This document shows, one piece after another, positions 43,138-54,500 of a stretch of DNA of 64,000 nucleotides. The notes below the pieces were generated by a model that saw only the letters and a program-made list of their open reading frames with translations, was not told the DNA's origin and made no database searches. How positions within the stretch are numbered: position 1 is the stretch's first letter; each line of letters opens with the position of its first letter. The DNA lies in contig JAAROD010000011.1 of the NCBI GenBank assembly GCA_012274445.1, positions 992,001 to 1,056,000 on the forward strand, read 5' to 3'. Source of the stretch: Sclerotiophoma versabilis. Taxonomy: Eukaryota; Ascomycota; Dothideomycetes; Pleosporales; Didymellaceae. Made by a program: the position numbers and the translations under genes.

Positions 43138-46100
43138 ATGAAGCCAAAGATCAAGATCGGAGCGGCGCCTAAGCATCAATCGCGCAATTCCATCGAGGAC
43201 ATCTGGGGACCACGGACGCCGTATAAACATGTCTGGCCCACTCGTGTTGACGAATCGAAAGACGAAGAGCCGGATAATTGGGTTCAAAGTGCTTGTGTTC
43301 TCTGCAGCAACGGCTGTGGGTTGGACATTGGAGTGAAAGATGGAAAAGTTGTGGGAGTTCGAGGGAGAGCAAGCGATCGTGTCAATCACGGTCGGCTGGG
43401 TCCTAAAGGTCTACATGGTGTAAGTTGCCCTGTGGGATTCAGAGCGAAGAATTCTTGAAAGCTGATGTATTCTTAGTGGAAAACCATTCATCACGAAGAT
43501 CGACTTACGCACCCTCTAATTCGCAAGAATGGTGTTCTTGAAAAGGCTTCTTGGGACGAAGCAATGAGCTTGATTGTTGAGAAGTCGAAAGATATCATCC
43601 AGCGCCTGACCCAGCACGGTATCGCCTTCTATACCACGGGTCAGTTCTTCTTAGAGGAGTACTACGCATTGGCACTTGTCGGCAAAGCTGGCTTGAACAC
43701 ATTGCACATGTAAGTTTTGAATCGCACTCCTCTTATGTTGCAGATGAAACGGCCGCAGTTGCTCTCAATCAACCAAGTCAAGAGAGCTTGAAGACCTGTA
43801 GCAAAAATCAGGTAAATAAATGCTACTAGCAAAATACGCTGTAGCTCTATACCTATCTGTGACCTTTCCAAACTGGCGCAAGCTCGCTTTGAAGGCCTCC
43901 GTTAGAAGCAAAGAGTAGAGATTCATGTCCGGCTTGCTCTGCAACATGAGAGTTCATGTCTTCAAGAAACAATCTGACACCACCAGGGACGGTAACACCC
44001 GATTGTGTACCGCGACTGCCGCTGCGTCCATGAGGGAAAGCTTCGGATCTGATGGGCAGCCAGGGTCATACACTGATATCGACTATACCGACTGCATTGC
44101 GCTCTATGGCCACAACATGGCTGCAACCCAGACTGTACTGTGGACCCGCATTCTGGATAGACTAGCAGGGCCGAACCCTCCCAAGATTGTTGTGGTCGAC
44201 CCTCGTGTTTCTGATACAGCGAAGCTTGCCACAGTACACTTGCAACCTAAGATTGGCACAAATGTAGCCCTTCTAAACGGCCTTCAGTATCTCATGTTTG
44301 AGAACGACTGGATCGACTGGGACTTTGTGAACAATCACACCGTTGGCATTGAGCCTCTGAAGAAAACGGTGATGGAATTTCCACCAGAAAAAGTCGAACA
44401 GATCACAGGCGTATCCACTTCGCAACTGAGGAAAGCAGCGGAAATCATTGGCACCAGCAAAACTTTGCTCTCTACGGCCCTTCAAGGAGTGTATCAGTCA
44501 AACCAGGCTACAGCAGCTGCCTGCCAGATCAATAACATCAACATCCTTCGTGGCATGCTTGGCAAGCCCGGATGCGGTATCTTTCAGATGAACGGTCAAC
44601 CAACCGCTCAGGTAAGTATTCCCACTACTTCTGCAGCAATAACCACAACGACAACATTCCAGCACATCGTCGCCTGAGCCTGTAACTCGAATACTCGTCT
44701 GCTAACCCACCGGTCAGAACAATCGCGAAGCAGGCTGTGATGGTGAATTCCCTGGTTTTCGAAACCACTTGAATCCCGTACATATGGAAGAAATGGCAAG
44801 ACTTTGGAACATTGATCCTGTTAAAGTACCTCACTGGAACGAACCGACCCATGTTGAGAACATTCTCAGCTTCATCGCCAAGGGCACTATTCAAATGCTA
44901 TGGATCTCAGGCACCAACCCACTGGTTAGTCTGCCAAACCTCGGACGAGTGCGCGAGCTTCTTACGAAGGACGATTTGTTCGTCGTTGCCCAAGATATTT
45001 TCATGACTGAGACTGCAGCCATTGCTGACGTTGTGCTTCCTGCGGCTCAATGGGGTGAGAAGACTGGATGCTTCACGAATGTCGACCGCACTGTGCACAT
45101 TTCCCATAAAGCAGTTGAGCCTCCTGGTGAGGCAAAGTCTGATCTGGAGATCTTTCTCGATTACGGAAAGCGCATGGACTTTAGAGATAAAGATGGTCAG
45201 CCTCTTATGCCGTTCAAGAACTCAGAAGAGGTCTTCGAAGCCTGGAAGAAGATGTCGAAGGGTCGACCTTGTGACTACAGTGGTATGTCCTACGATAAGC
45301 TGACTGGTGGTTCTGGAATCCAATGGCCATGCAATGATGAAGCCCCGTTCGGTACCGAGCGTCTTTTCTCAAACAAGAAGTTTTTCACCGAACTCGACTA
45401 CTGCGAAAGCTTTGGTCACGATCTCGAAACTGGAGCATACTACACTAAGGAGGAATACAAGGCGCTGAATCCCAATGGGAGGGCGATATTAAAGGCCTGC
45501 CATTACTTCCCTTCGCCAGAAGAGCCCAACGACGAGTACCCGCTTAGACTCTCTACCGGGCGTAAGGCTCATCACTTTCACACTCGAACTAAGACTGGCC
45601 GCACACCTCTGCAGAAAGCCTGTCCCGAGCCGGAAATTGTCATCTCTGAGGAGGATGCCCAACAGCTCAACCTCAAAGACCGCGAGGAGGTCCTCATAGA
45701 GTCAGTTCGCGGCAAAGTCCAGCTCCCCGTCAGCATTGGCGGCGTCGAAAAGGGCAACACATTCATCCCATTCCACTTTGGATACTTCGACACCGAGGAC
45801 GGTGGCAAAGCTCGAGCAGCCAACGAGTTGACAACAGGTAACCCCCTCCTCACACTGACGCCTTTGAAGGCCTTTGGGTTTATCAGCACTGGTACTGATA
45901 CTAACACTTACTAGCAAAATGGGACCCAATCTCCAAGCAACCCATGTTCAAAGGCGGCGCAATCCGCATCACCAAACTCCCCCCAACCTCGGGTGAAGTG
46001 CAGATCCACGCGCGCGAGCAGCAATCCGCGGCCATCGCGACGGCAGCTAAGAAGCACACCAAAGCTCAAGGCACGCAGACAACACGCGAGCGCGGTCTCG

Positions 46101-46588
46101 AAACTTGGCTCGGCGAACTTGACTCCGCAGTCGACCGGCTGATGGACCTGATCAAGGGCCTCTTGCCCAAGACCGACCGCGACCCAGACGCACAGAACGG
46201 ACTGCGCATCATGCTCCGCATTGCGACGCGCGTGGGCGAGCGCATCAAGCCGCAAGCCCAGAAGTACCACGAGGACCGTAACTTCGGGCAGAAGCGCGCA
46301 GACGCGTTGGCAGATCTGCTGTTCCAGCACGACGACAGCGTTGACGGCACGTACGAGATGCTGCAGACGATGCAGGCGCTGCACATGTATCTTGCGTATA
46401 TCAGGGGCAGCTTGAGGGGCATGTATCCGGCCAGCCAGGCGCTGTGGGATAAGGAGTGCATACAAGCGGTAACAGATGCGACGGAGGATGTGGCCAAGAT
46501 GGAGGAGTGGTGTTTGCAGCAGATGCAGTTTAGGAGTCCGCAGACGCTGCTTGTGCCGCTTCCGCTTAAGGAGGAAGGTGGGAAATGA
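43138..46588 (+). CDS. Bacterial-type molybdopterin oxidoreductase, NasA-like (DMSO reductase family)
   Basis: Exons 43138-43419, 43477-43709, 43987-44611, 44718-45837 and 45915-46588 give 977 residues; introns are 57, 277, 106 and 77 nt. The N-terminal Fe-S domain has C53, C56 and C60 (ACVLCSNGCG), but the fourth ligand position, in GRLGPKG, is Gly88. The likely Mo ligand is C179 in HMDGNTRLCTATAAASM, as in nitrate reductases and formate dehydrogenases. Next come LYGHNMAATQTVLWTRIL, VVDPRVSDTAKLA, GVYQSNQATAAACQINNINI, NGQPTAQNNREAGCDGEFPG, LWISGTNPLVSLPNL, DVVLPAAQWGEKTGCFTN and the C-terminal MGD-binding barrel (LSTGRKAHHFHTRTKTGR, then FIPFHFGYFDTEDGG). Residues ~775-977 are an extra mostly helical domain. 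No Tat or mitochondrial signal, so cytosolic. Nitrate is a plausible but unproven substrate. Probably of bacterial origin. Confidence 0.9.
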
Positions 46589-47471
46589 TGCGTCGAATTC
46601 TCCTGTTTCAGAAGAGTTAGGATGTAGCGGCGGCGATTCACACGTCTGAACCTCAATCCTAGACGTCTCTAGAGTACCTCCAGATGTTCTGCAACAAGAG
46701 AGAGATTGTTTTTCTTCCTTAGACTGCGTACAAGGTAATGTAATATAGGAAGATAAGGTTAATTGCCTTCTGTAATTTGAAAGTCTGCCTGCTTAGATCC
46801 CACTATTCCAGCAATACGAGAGGTGGAGCTCTATATATCGCTGTAACTACACCGCAATGCGGATAGTAAAGATGGGGATGCATTCGCCTCATGTTATTAT
46901 TGCAACTACCGTTTTTCGCCTCAGGCGCTCATCATGAGAACAACATGATGCATCTGACTACATTTGCGTTGTGTAAGCTCGTTATTCTTAGTTCAAGAGC
47001 TTCGGTTCTGTCAATATATTCCCAAGTTTCTACGCTCTACCCTGTTTCTAAAGCAACACCGGCTCGCGGCTTATTCCGAGCGAACCAAGAATTCCTCGAC
47101 ACGACTACACTCCGCTTTTCATCTCGCTACCTCTACATCCCTGGCCTGAGGACCGTCCTCGGTCTCCCTTGTTACTGAATACGCACTCTGCGGGCGCGAT
47201 ATGGACGTTGACTCAGTCTGGTGCGCGACGGGTTGTCATTCAATGCTCGATACTGTGAGCGTTAGTCTTTGGCATCGAGTGGTCCCTCTGTACAGCTTGA
47301 TTTATGCTTTAGGACCTGCCGGCGCAGAGAAGCAGCGCGGCGCGTGTGGTAATAAGAAGCTGAAGGAGCGAAAGATTGAGAAGCAATGTAAGTTGCACCA
47401 GTTCATCATAATATCGTCTACAAATTTCCTCCAGACAAAGTGTCATTATTCAAAGGCTTGCATACGAGCAA
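46589..47471. other. 883-bp convergent intergenic region
   Basis: Both flanking genes end here. ATG-started open frames of about 95-100 residues (46891-47178 and 47201-47509) show no domain, and the second overlaps the end of the MFS gene. I see nothing firm. Confidence 0.4.
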
Positions 47472-49355
47472 TCACTCGTGCACAACAGCATACTTGCTCT
47501 TCCCCCTGATCTTCTTCCCGTAGATGTAGAACAGATACGGCACCGGCACGAGCACCGCGCTGATCGCTCCGAGAATCGTAAGTGTCCAGTGCACACCCAT
47601 ATTCTTGTAGAACGGTATCCCAACCACCGTCATGCCACCCGCTGTCACATAGCGCACCAGCGTGACGCTCGTGAGCGCTGAAGCAGCGTACATCTCGTAG
47701 CTGTCGATGATGTATTGGTAGCTCGAGATGAAAACGCAGAGTACGCCGTATCCGAATAGTACGCCAGCGAGAATGGGCGACCAGATAGATATGTGCGGGT
47801 ACGAAGTCCAGCCCATCCAGAACAGGCTGATGGGAATAGCCGGGGCGCCGAACATGGCGTACCACAGCCTAAACTCTGGCGGTAGACGGGAACCGCCGCG
47901 CTCTTGGATGAGTGCCATGTCGCGCTTTGCCCACTTATAGATCAAGGGGACCCAAAGCGAAGCACCAAACAACCCGATGGCGATGTTCAAGAAGCAAAGT
48001 CCTGTGATGCCCTGAGAGGTGCCGTGGATCTCGCCGAATATGTAGTCGTAGCCGTCGAGGAAAGTGAATAGGATTATGTAGATGACAGTGAGATACAGTG
48101 TGACGAGCAAAACAATTGGCTCCGGGGTCAGCAGGAAGGGGCGGTACAACGCGGTTCCCAGACGATGCAGGAAAGACTCGCCACGGATCTCCATCTCGGC
48201 GACGAATCTCTTATCGCCTGTAACCTTGCGTAGATGCTGAGCTTTCCATGCAAGGAGGACAGGAGCGTATGTTTCTGGCTGGAAGATGACGACGAGAGTG
48301 AGCACGAGGCCGGACATAAGTAGCGTCGTCCATTCTACCCAGCGCCAGGACACGGATGTGCTTTGCGCAATAAATCCGCCGATGACAGGACCTATGACCG
48401 GGCCAAGGAAGGCAGCGTTGGCGAACATGGGGAATGCGAACACACGTTCCATCGGGGTCCAAAGATCGCTGATAGATCCTCCTGCGCAAGTCAATGGCGT
48501 GGAGCCAAAGAAGCCAGCGAGAAAGCGGAAGACAAGCTGTTGCTGGATGTTCTTAGCGAGTCCGGATGCCATGATGAAGATCATGTACGTAATCAGCGTA
48601 ATGATGTAGACCGGGTTTCGGCCCAGTGTCTCGCTGAATGGCCCTGCAAAGAGGGCGCCGACACCAAAGCCTATCAGGTAGAGGCCCGTCGCGAGTATCT
48701 CTACAACATTGTTGACGCCAAACTCTTGCGCTGCTCTGGATGTCGCCGGTGAGTCGATGGAGGAAGCTACACCAACAACGAAGCCGATCAGGGCAATCAT
48801 AGCCGTGGCACAAATGCGTCTGGTGTGACTCCAATTATGGGGCTTCGAGGGGTCATTGTCGCCTTCGAATGCTACAACGAAGATTTTTCCAGCATCTCGT
48901 CCTCCTTCATTCGTGCGCCGGTCGCGAACCGCGATGCCTGTCAGTGCCACTCCGAGTCTTGTTCCAATGGAGCGCGCCGTTGCTACACGGCTCAACGTAC
49001 GGGTAGCCTCATAGGGTGGTTGTGTGAGTTCAATTTCCTGACCATGTTCGGCCTCTTCTTGCATGTGTTCCGCATCTCTCCCTTCTATCCCGCCGCGGGT
49101 ATGCTGTGATGCGCCAGCGTCAGGGATGGCTGTCTCTGGGGATGCTGCGTTCTTCTCGGTATCGACACGTTCGAGACCAAGCGATTGCTCCGAATGTAAT
49201 ACTGATGAGGTCGACGACAAAGTGCTTGATGATGGTGCCCGGTTTGGTCGACTAGCTCTTTCTCCAATCGCAAGTTTCTCATTGTCCTGTGTATGGCGAC
49301 TGTAGTGGTTTTCTACTTGTTTGCGAAACCTTCGATATTGCAGAATTGATTGCAT
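47472..49355 (-). CDS. DHA1-family MFS transporter (drug/polyamine type)
   Basis: A single exon from ATG 49355 gives 627 residues. The first ~190 residues are a hydrophilic, Ser/Glu-rich cytosolic tail. Then comes DPSKPHNWSHTRRICATAMI, the usual entry of the Tpo1/Flu1-like DHA1 group. Later marks are PATSRAAQEFGVNNVVEILA, LFAGPFSETLGRNPVYIITL (motif A), FRFLAGFFGSTPLTCAGGSI then SDLW, FLGPVIGPVIGGFIAQ (motif C, typical of drug:H+ antiporters), and PETYAPVLLAWKAQHLRK. Twelve helices follow. Such pumps export drugs or polyamines from the plasma membrane. It lies tail-to-tail with the molybdoenzyme gene and is not clearly part of that cluster. No nitrate signature is present. Confidence 0.93.
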   Translation of the reverse strand: MQSILQYRRFRKQVENHYSRHTQDNEKLAIGERASRPNRAPSSSTLSSTSSVLHSEQSLGLERVDTEKNAASPETAIPDAGASQHTRGGIEGRDAEHMQEEAEHGQEIELTQPPYEATRTLSRVATARSIGTRLGVALTGIAVRDRRTNEGGRDAGKIFVVAFEGDNDPSKPHNWSHTRRICATAMIALIGFVVGVASSIDSPATSRAAQEFGVNNVVEILATGLYLIGFGVGALFAGPFSETLGRNPVYIITLITYMIFIMASGLAKNIQQQLVFRFLAGFFGSTPLTCAGGSISDLWTPMERVFAFPMFANAAFLGPVIGPVIGGFIAQSTSVSWRWVEWTTLLMSGLVLTLVVIFQPETYAPVLLAWKAQHLRKVTGDKRFVAEMEIRGESFLHRLGTALYRPFLLTPEPIVLLVTLYLTVIYIILFTFLDGYDYIFGEIHGTSQGITGLCFLNIAIGLFGASLWVPLIYKWAKRDMALIQERGGSRLPPEFRLWYAMFGAPAIPISLFWMGWTSYPHISIWSPILAGVLFGYGVLCVFISSYQYIIDSYEMYAASALTSVTLVRYVTAGGMTVVGIPFYKNMGVHWTLTILGAISAVLVPVPYLFYIYGKKIRGKSKYAVVHE

Positions 49356-50493
49356 GTTGGAGGCGTGGAGGGTTTCCCACTTGATTCGATTCCGCGGAGT
49401 GGTCTCAGGTGTCAGTTGTCATTTTGAGGGTCGTTCCAGCTCACACAAGCCCTGACGAGCAACCTGCTTTGGTGAGAAGCGAACAGCAACATCTTCTCGA
49501 GCTTGCTAAAATTTACTACTTTGGTACATTCCTTATCTTTCGTGTATTCACCGATTTCTAAGCTCCCGCGCACGCATCATTGAAAAATCATTAATCAACA
49601 CGACGTTTGTGGGTCACGATAGCTCCACTTCACATACGGCTCACGCTAATCGTTAGGGCTGGTTGCATTGCCAAACGCAGTGGCTGTTATTCCCGGCGTG
49701 TTCTCCGAAGCCTTGTCGCGGAGAACGATGGTTGGTATTCGGAGAAGTCTGGCTGCCCTCGGCGACGGCTTTTTGTAGCCAGGGGTGATGACGTTGTGTG
49801 TCAAGCAGTCGCACGTGCCAAAGCGCTAGAAAGTCGTTGACCTTGGAAAGAAAAAAGAAAAACCCCGACGGTTGAAAGGTAAGAGAGACCTAACGATTAT
49901 ATTTTTCGAAACAGCCTGCTAATGGTCAAGATGACAGTCCTCCGAGTTCGGTTCGCTCGCAGCATCTCGGCAACCGGAAGAGGCTGAAAACCCTAAGATG
50001 TGGTCAAAGCGCCGTGTCGCAGATCAGCTGGGAAGAGGCTGGAGAATGAGCCTCAAGATCGCACAGCCACATATCAAGAATACCTGAGGGACTAGTCGTT
50101 CGTCAAAAACAACGACGTTTCCATCAGTTCCAACTCTCGACCGCAATTGCTGTCGATCTCGCATCCACCCATCCTACGTGCGCATCAAGCGTCGAAGATC
50201 ATCTTCACTATAATGTCGCCGTCAACCAGGATGCCATCCGTTATTCCGTTCGCAAGCCACTCGTTCGTCCTGTCTCACTCGAAGCGGAGACGTCCAAGCA
50301 ATTCCAAAGTTGACGGCTTTTCTTGTGCCATCTGCTACGGAACGCAAGGCACGCAAGAGTGCAAGCGGGCCGCGTCACATGCCGAGTTACCCGAGTTCCA
50401 TTATACATCAAGCTCGTTGACCCAGGCTTGACTTTGCAATCCCTCCCCCATCTCTCAGACCCCTTAAACCCCACAGAAAGAGGAAATCGACCA
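49356..50493. other. 1.1-kb intergenic region
   Basis: Promoter region of the DHA1 transporter and of the possible small membrane protein. Open frames are short and unsupported. Nothing else recognised. Confidence 0.4.
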
Positions 50494-50712
50494 ATGATGG
50501 AGAAGGCAGCCACAGATAAGGAGATGCTGGGTCGACGCTCCACGGACCTATCTACAGAAGCGCAGCTGGCAGATGATCCGGAACAGCTTGCGGTTCGCAG
50601 ACGCGCTTTCCACAGCAAGGTGCTCATCGGCGGACTTGTCATCACTGTGGTGCTTGGTTTGGCTCTCGGACTTGGGCTGGGATTGAGCATTGGGCGGTAT
50701 GGGCGCAGTTGA
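50494..50712 (+). CDS. Possible small single-pass membrane protein, 72 aa
   Basis: The frame starts with two adjacent ATG codons at 50494 and 50497 and codes for 72 residues. Residues 1-40 are charged and hydrophilic (EMLGRRSTDLSTEAQLADDP). They are followed by a strong membrane helix, SKVLIGGLVITVVLGLALGL then GLGLSIG, and a short basic tail. The Gly-x-x-x-Gly-like pattern is typical of helix packing. I do not recognise a family. It could be a small tail-anchored protein or the first exon of a larger gene, though no second exon is visible before rad50. Confidence is modest because the frame is short. Confidence 0.45.
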   Translation: MMEKAATDKEMLGRRSTDLSTEAQLADDPEQLAVRRRAFHSKVLIGGLVITVVLGLALGLGLGLSIGRYGRS

Positions 50713-51522
50713 AGATGTAGTTGGAAACCACACATTCACATCGGCCCCACCATCGCAGACTAGCGGGTCTCGCACTGACCCGCGGCGCGTTCCCAAGCAC
50801 CACACCACACCGACCCACCTCACCTCACCTCAACATGCCCCGCCCCGCGACGCCACGCCCTTCGTGGAGCATACCCAGGACTCTTGAACCACGGACGCAT
50901 CTGAAGCGAAGCACAGCCATGCACTCTCCTCAGACCATCAGCGCACTACTTCCAAACCCAAATCGCCTTGAAGAACACCATCTTTCCAGCATGTAAGACA
51001 AGACAATGCAACAATCTCGGCATCACATTGTATTACAGCCCTCCCGCCGCCCGGCCCAGCTTCAAAAAGACAGCAACAAAGCCACCTTGCAAAGACCTTA
51101 GCAACGTCAACGTCCTGGAATAAGCGGTTGATATCACACTTGGGAGAATGTTGCTATGCTCATCAGTAATGTAATCGTTGGGTTGATGTCTGCAACATTC
51201 TATGTACAGGGTGAAGGGATTCGGTTATCGATTTCGGCGGTCCCTGCCTCAGCAAAGGAAGGGATGGACGGACGGATGGTATTGTGGAGAGCTGTGTATG
51301 GACGTATCGGCACGCAGCGATGGGGTGAATGATATATTTAGCACTGGAAGAGCAGAAAAACAACAGAGTTCTGCATAGTATATCGTTGGCGAGGCTGCTG
51401 TTATAATCATGTATATTATCATTTCTCGCTCATGGTATAACTCACACGCGCTTTCAATGCCCTATGAACGCCCAGAAATGCTCTGAAGTGTGCTTGATCA
51501 TCATCGCCGTTCCTCTTTTGAC
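50713..51522. other. 810-bp intergenic region
   Basis: It holds the rad50 3' end. Stretches rich in CACC and CATC occur at 50740-50900. Nothing else recognised. Confidence 0.4.
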
Positions 51523-54500
51523 TTAGGAAACCTCGGCGATGTTCTGTCTCTCGATAAAACTCTCCTGGCTCGCATCCCTGCCCACGCGCCAATATACATC
51601 CGTATAGTCAGCGCAGTTCATCTCTCTCAAAAACTGTTCATCGTGCGTAATGACGAGTAACTGGAAATTCGCCTGCTTTCTGCGTATCTGAATGATCTGG
51701 CTCAGACTCTGCGCAAGACCCTGGATATTCTGCTGGTCGAGGTTTGTCGTCGGCTCATCGAGCGCAATGAGACCACAGTTCGTGCCGAAGCATTCCGCGA
51801 GCGCGAGACGAATGACGATAGATGCGAGGACTTTTTGGCCTGCTGAGCAGCGCCCTCGCATATCCATCTCGGTATCCTGCTTGACCATGACCACGCGGTA
51901 ATTGTAGCTTCTGTTACCCTTTGCTTCGCTGTCACCGGCGATCCGGATGGTGTCGACGTCTGTACCTTGGTATGCGTTGCGCCAGAGCTCGGCGATGATG
52001 CGGTTGATCTCCTCCATCTTGATGGCGTGGTATTGGATGATCGCCTTGTCAAGAGCGCCGGCGTAGCGGCCGAGGTCTTCGATGGCGGCTTTGGTGGTTT
52101 CGACTTTGATGTGGGCTTCTCGATAGCTTGATGCAGCGTTCTCGTACAGGGACTTGTACTCTTCCATAAGCTCTGTGAGCTGGTCGTCTTTGTTCTTCAT
52201 ATCGCGCTCGACAGAGGTCTTTGACGTGTTGAGCTGATGGTAGCGGGTGTCCCAGTATTGGGCTTCCCGCTCGTAGTGGTCTTTGTCACGCTCTGCGCCG
52301 TGCTCTTCCAGCTGTCCAATCTCTATTTGAAGAGTCTCCAGGGCACGTTTCGCTTTGCGGTAGCGTAGGTTGTCTTTGATGGATTGTTTGGTCATCTCGG
52401 TGTCGCGCATCGTGTCCTCGATCTTCTTGACCTTACGCGTGACTTCCATCATTTCAGACTCGATGCGAGCGATTTCGCCCTGTATGTTTTCGATATCCCG
52501 GTGTGTGCGTGCGAGCTGTTGTGGACCGCCACGATCTATGTACGCGTTGATATCTCGGTCTTCTTGAGCAAGTTGGCGGACACTGTCAGATAACTTGGAA
52601 GCTTCGTCGTGTGCGCGTTGGACCTTCTCGTTACCTCGACGATTGATGTCGTCGTAAGTGTACTGGGCCTGCTCAATCTCAGGAACAAGATCCCCGATAT
52701 CCTTGTCGAGGTCACGCATGGTCCCGCGCTGCTCGTTGTTCTCAGTCCTTAACTCCTCGATCCGGTCAGCTAGTGCACGCTTTTCCTTCAACTTCGACTG
52801 TGCGTTGTTCAAATCAGCATTGAGATCGCGTACTCTGAGCTCCAGAGTCGTGATGAGGTTTCGAGACTTGTCTCGCTCGGATATGAGCTGATCCAGAGCA
52901 TTCCTGGCATTTCTGCTTTCGTCCGTCAACCTCTTCAAGTCTGCCTGAACAGCATCGATGCCTCTTGACAACCCAGCAGTCTTTTGCTTCTGGGTCAGGT
53001 CCTTGACCTGCGCTTCGAGCTTGATAATGTCGTTATAGTTGTAAACAATGTTTTGAACGTCTCTGGAAAGGGATTCAACATCCTGCTTCTCGGTCTCCAG
53101 ATCATGGATGACAGCATCCTGATCTTCCAACTGCTTATTGGCAGCGTCACGCTCTGTCGAGAGCTCTGCAAGGTCCTTCTGTAGTGCTGGGAGGTCGGTG
53201 TCGCGAAGGCGAATTGCCAACTCATAGCTGGGTCTGGCATTGCGAGCAGCTTCAAGCTCAACCAGTAGCTCCTCAGTATTGTCACACTGCATGTTCATCT
53301 CGGCTTTCTCGACAATTCTGTTCAATCTGTCAATGAAGCCAGCAGCGGTGAAGGATTGAGATCTGTCGTCATGAAGAGCCCTCTGACACAGCCGGCATGT
53401 GTTGTCTCGCTCCGCAGTCATCAGACACTGTCGCATATATTCGATTTGTGCTTCGAATTTTGCCTTGTCTGTCGACGTAGCGTCATAGTCGTCTTCAAGC
53501 TGCTGCAATGTCTCGTCGAAATCAGATATGTCGTCCTTCTGTATGGCCTCCTTCACGATTCGTTCGTATTGCTGCAACTCTGCTCGCTTCTTCTTGAGCT
53601 GTGAATCCAGGCTTGACATCTGAAAGTTGACGTTGTCCAACTTTGTCTGCGCAATGTCACGTCTTGATGTTGCTTCTTTGACTTTGCTTGTCTTCTCTGA
53701 AAGCACGGTCTGGTAAGTAGTCTCCAGTGTTGATGGGTCCCAGTCAGAGTCCACGAGCTGTGAGATGCGCTTGTTATGGACCTTCTTCATTTTTTCAAGA
53801 CTGTGCTGCTGAGCTTGCAGCTCATTTCGTGTGTAGTCGATAGATGCTGATTCGCGAGCTTGCTTTGTAGCATCTCCGAGCTCAGCGGCCAGTCGCTCCT
53901 TCTTGTCCTCTAAGGTCCGTACAGTCTCCGATGCTTCTTGTATCCGTTCGTCGAAGCGACCAGAAGCTGCTTCCGAGTTCGCCCTGCTCAGTTGCTCCTC
54001 GGTATCACGCTTCTTGTCCTGCAGAACGGCTTCGCTACCTTCGTCAGCCTGGATCTGATTCATTGACCGTTGCAAATCCGAGATACGCTTGTCGTTGCTT
54101 GTGATAGCCGTCCGTGCGGCGTCTTTGCTTTGGCTGAGGTTGGATTTGCGTGTGTTGAGTTGGTTAAGATCGTCCTGGGCTTCGCGAAGTTCACGTTGTG
54201 TCTCCTCTCGCACACGATCAAGCGTCTTGTTTTGGTCCCGAGACATCTTGCCCAGGATCTGCTGAAAGTCCGAGACGTGCTTGTCAGTAATCTCGTAATC
54301 GTAGCCGCGAATGTTGTGGCGCTTGGCAGTCTCTTTGATGAGGTTTTCGCGCTGCTGGAGTTGACGATCGTGCTGCTCTTTCTGCGCTTCATACTTTCCG
54401 ATTTCGCCCTGCTTTGCACCGAGCGTGTTACGGTTCTGCTGCAACTCCTCCTTGAGGTCACCGTACTGTCGTCGAGAGTCGTCTTGCTGAGTGGCATATG

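Noticed and set aside
46891..47178. 95-codon ATG-started frame after the molybdoenzyme gene
   Set aside because: It shows no domain, no splice context and lies in a convergent 3' region.
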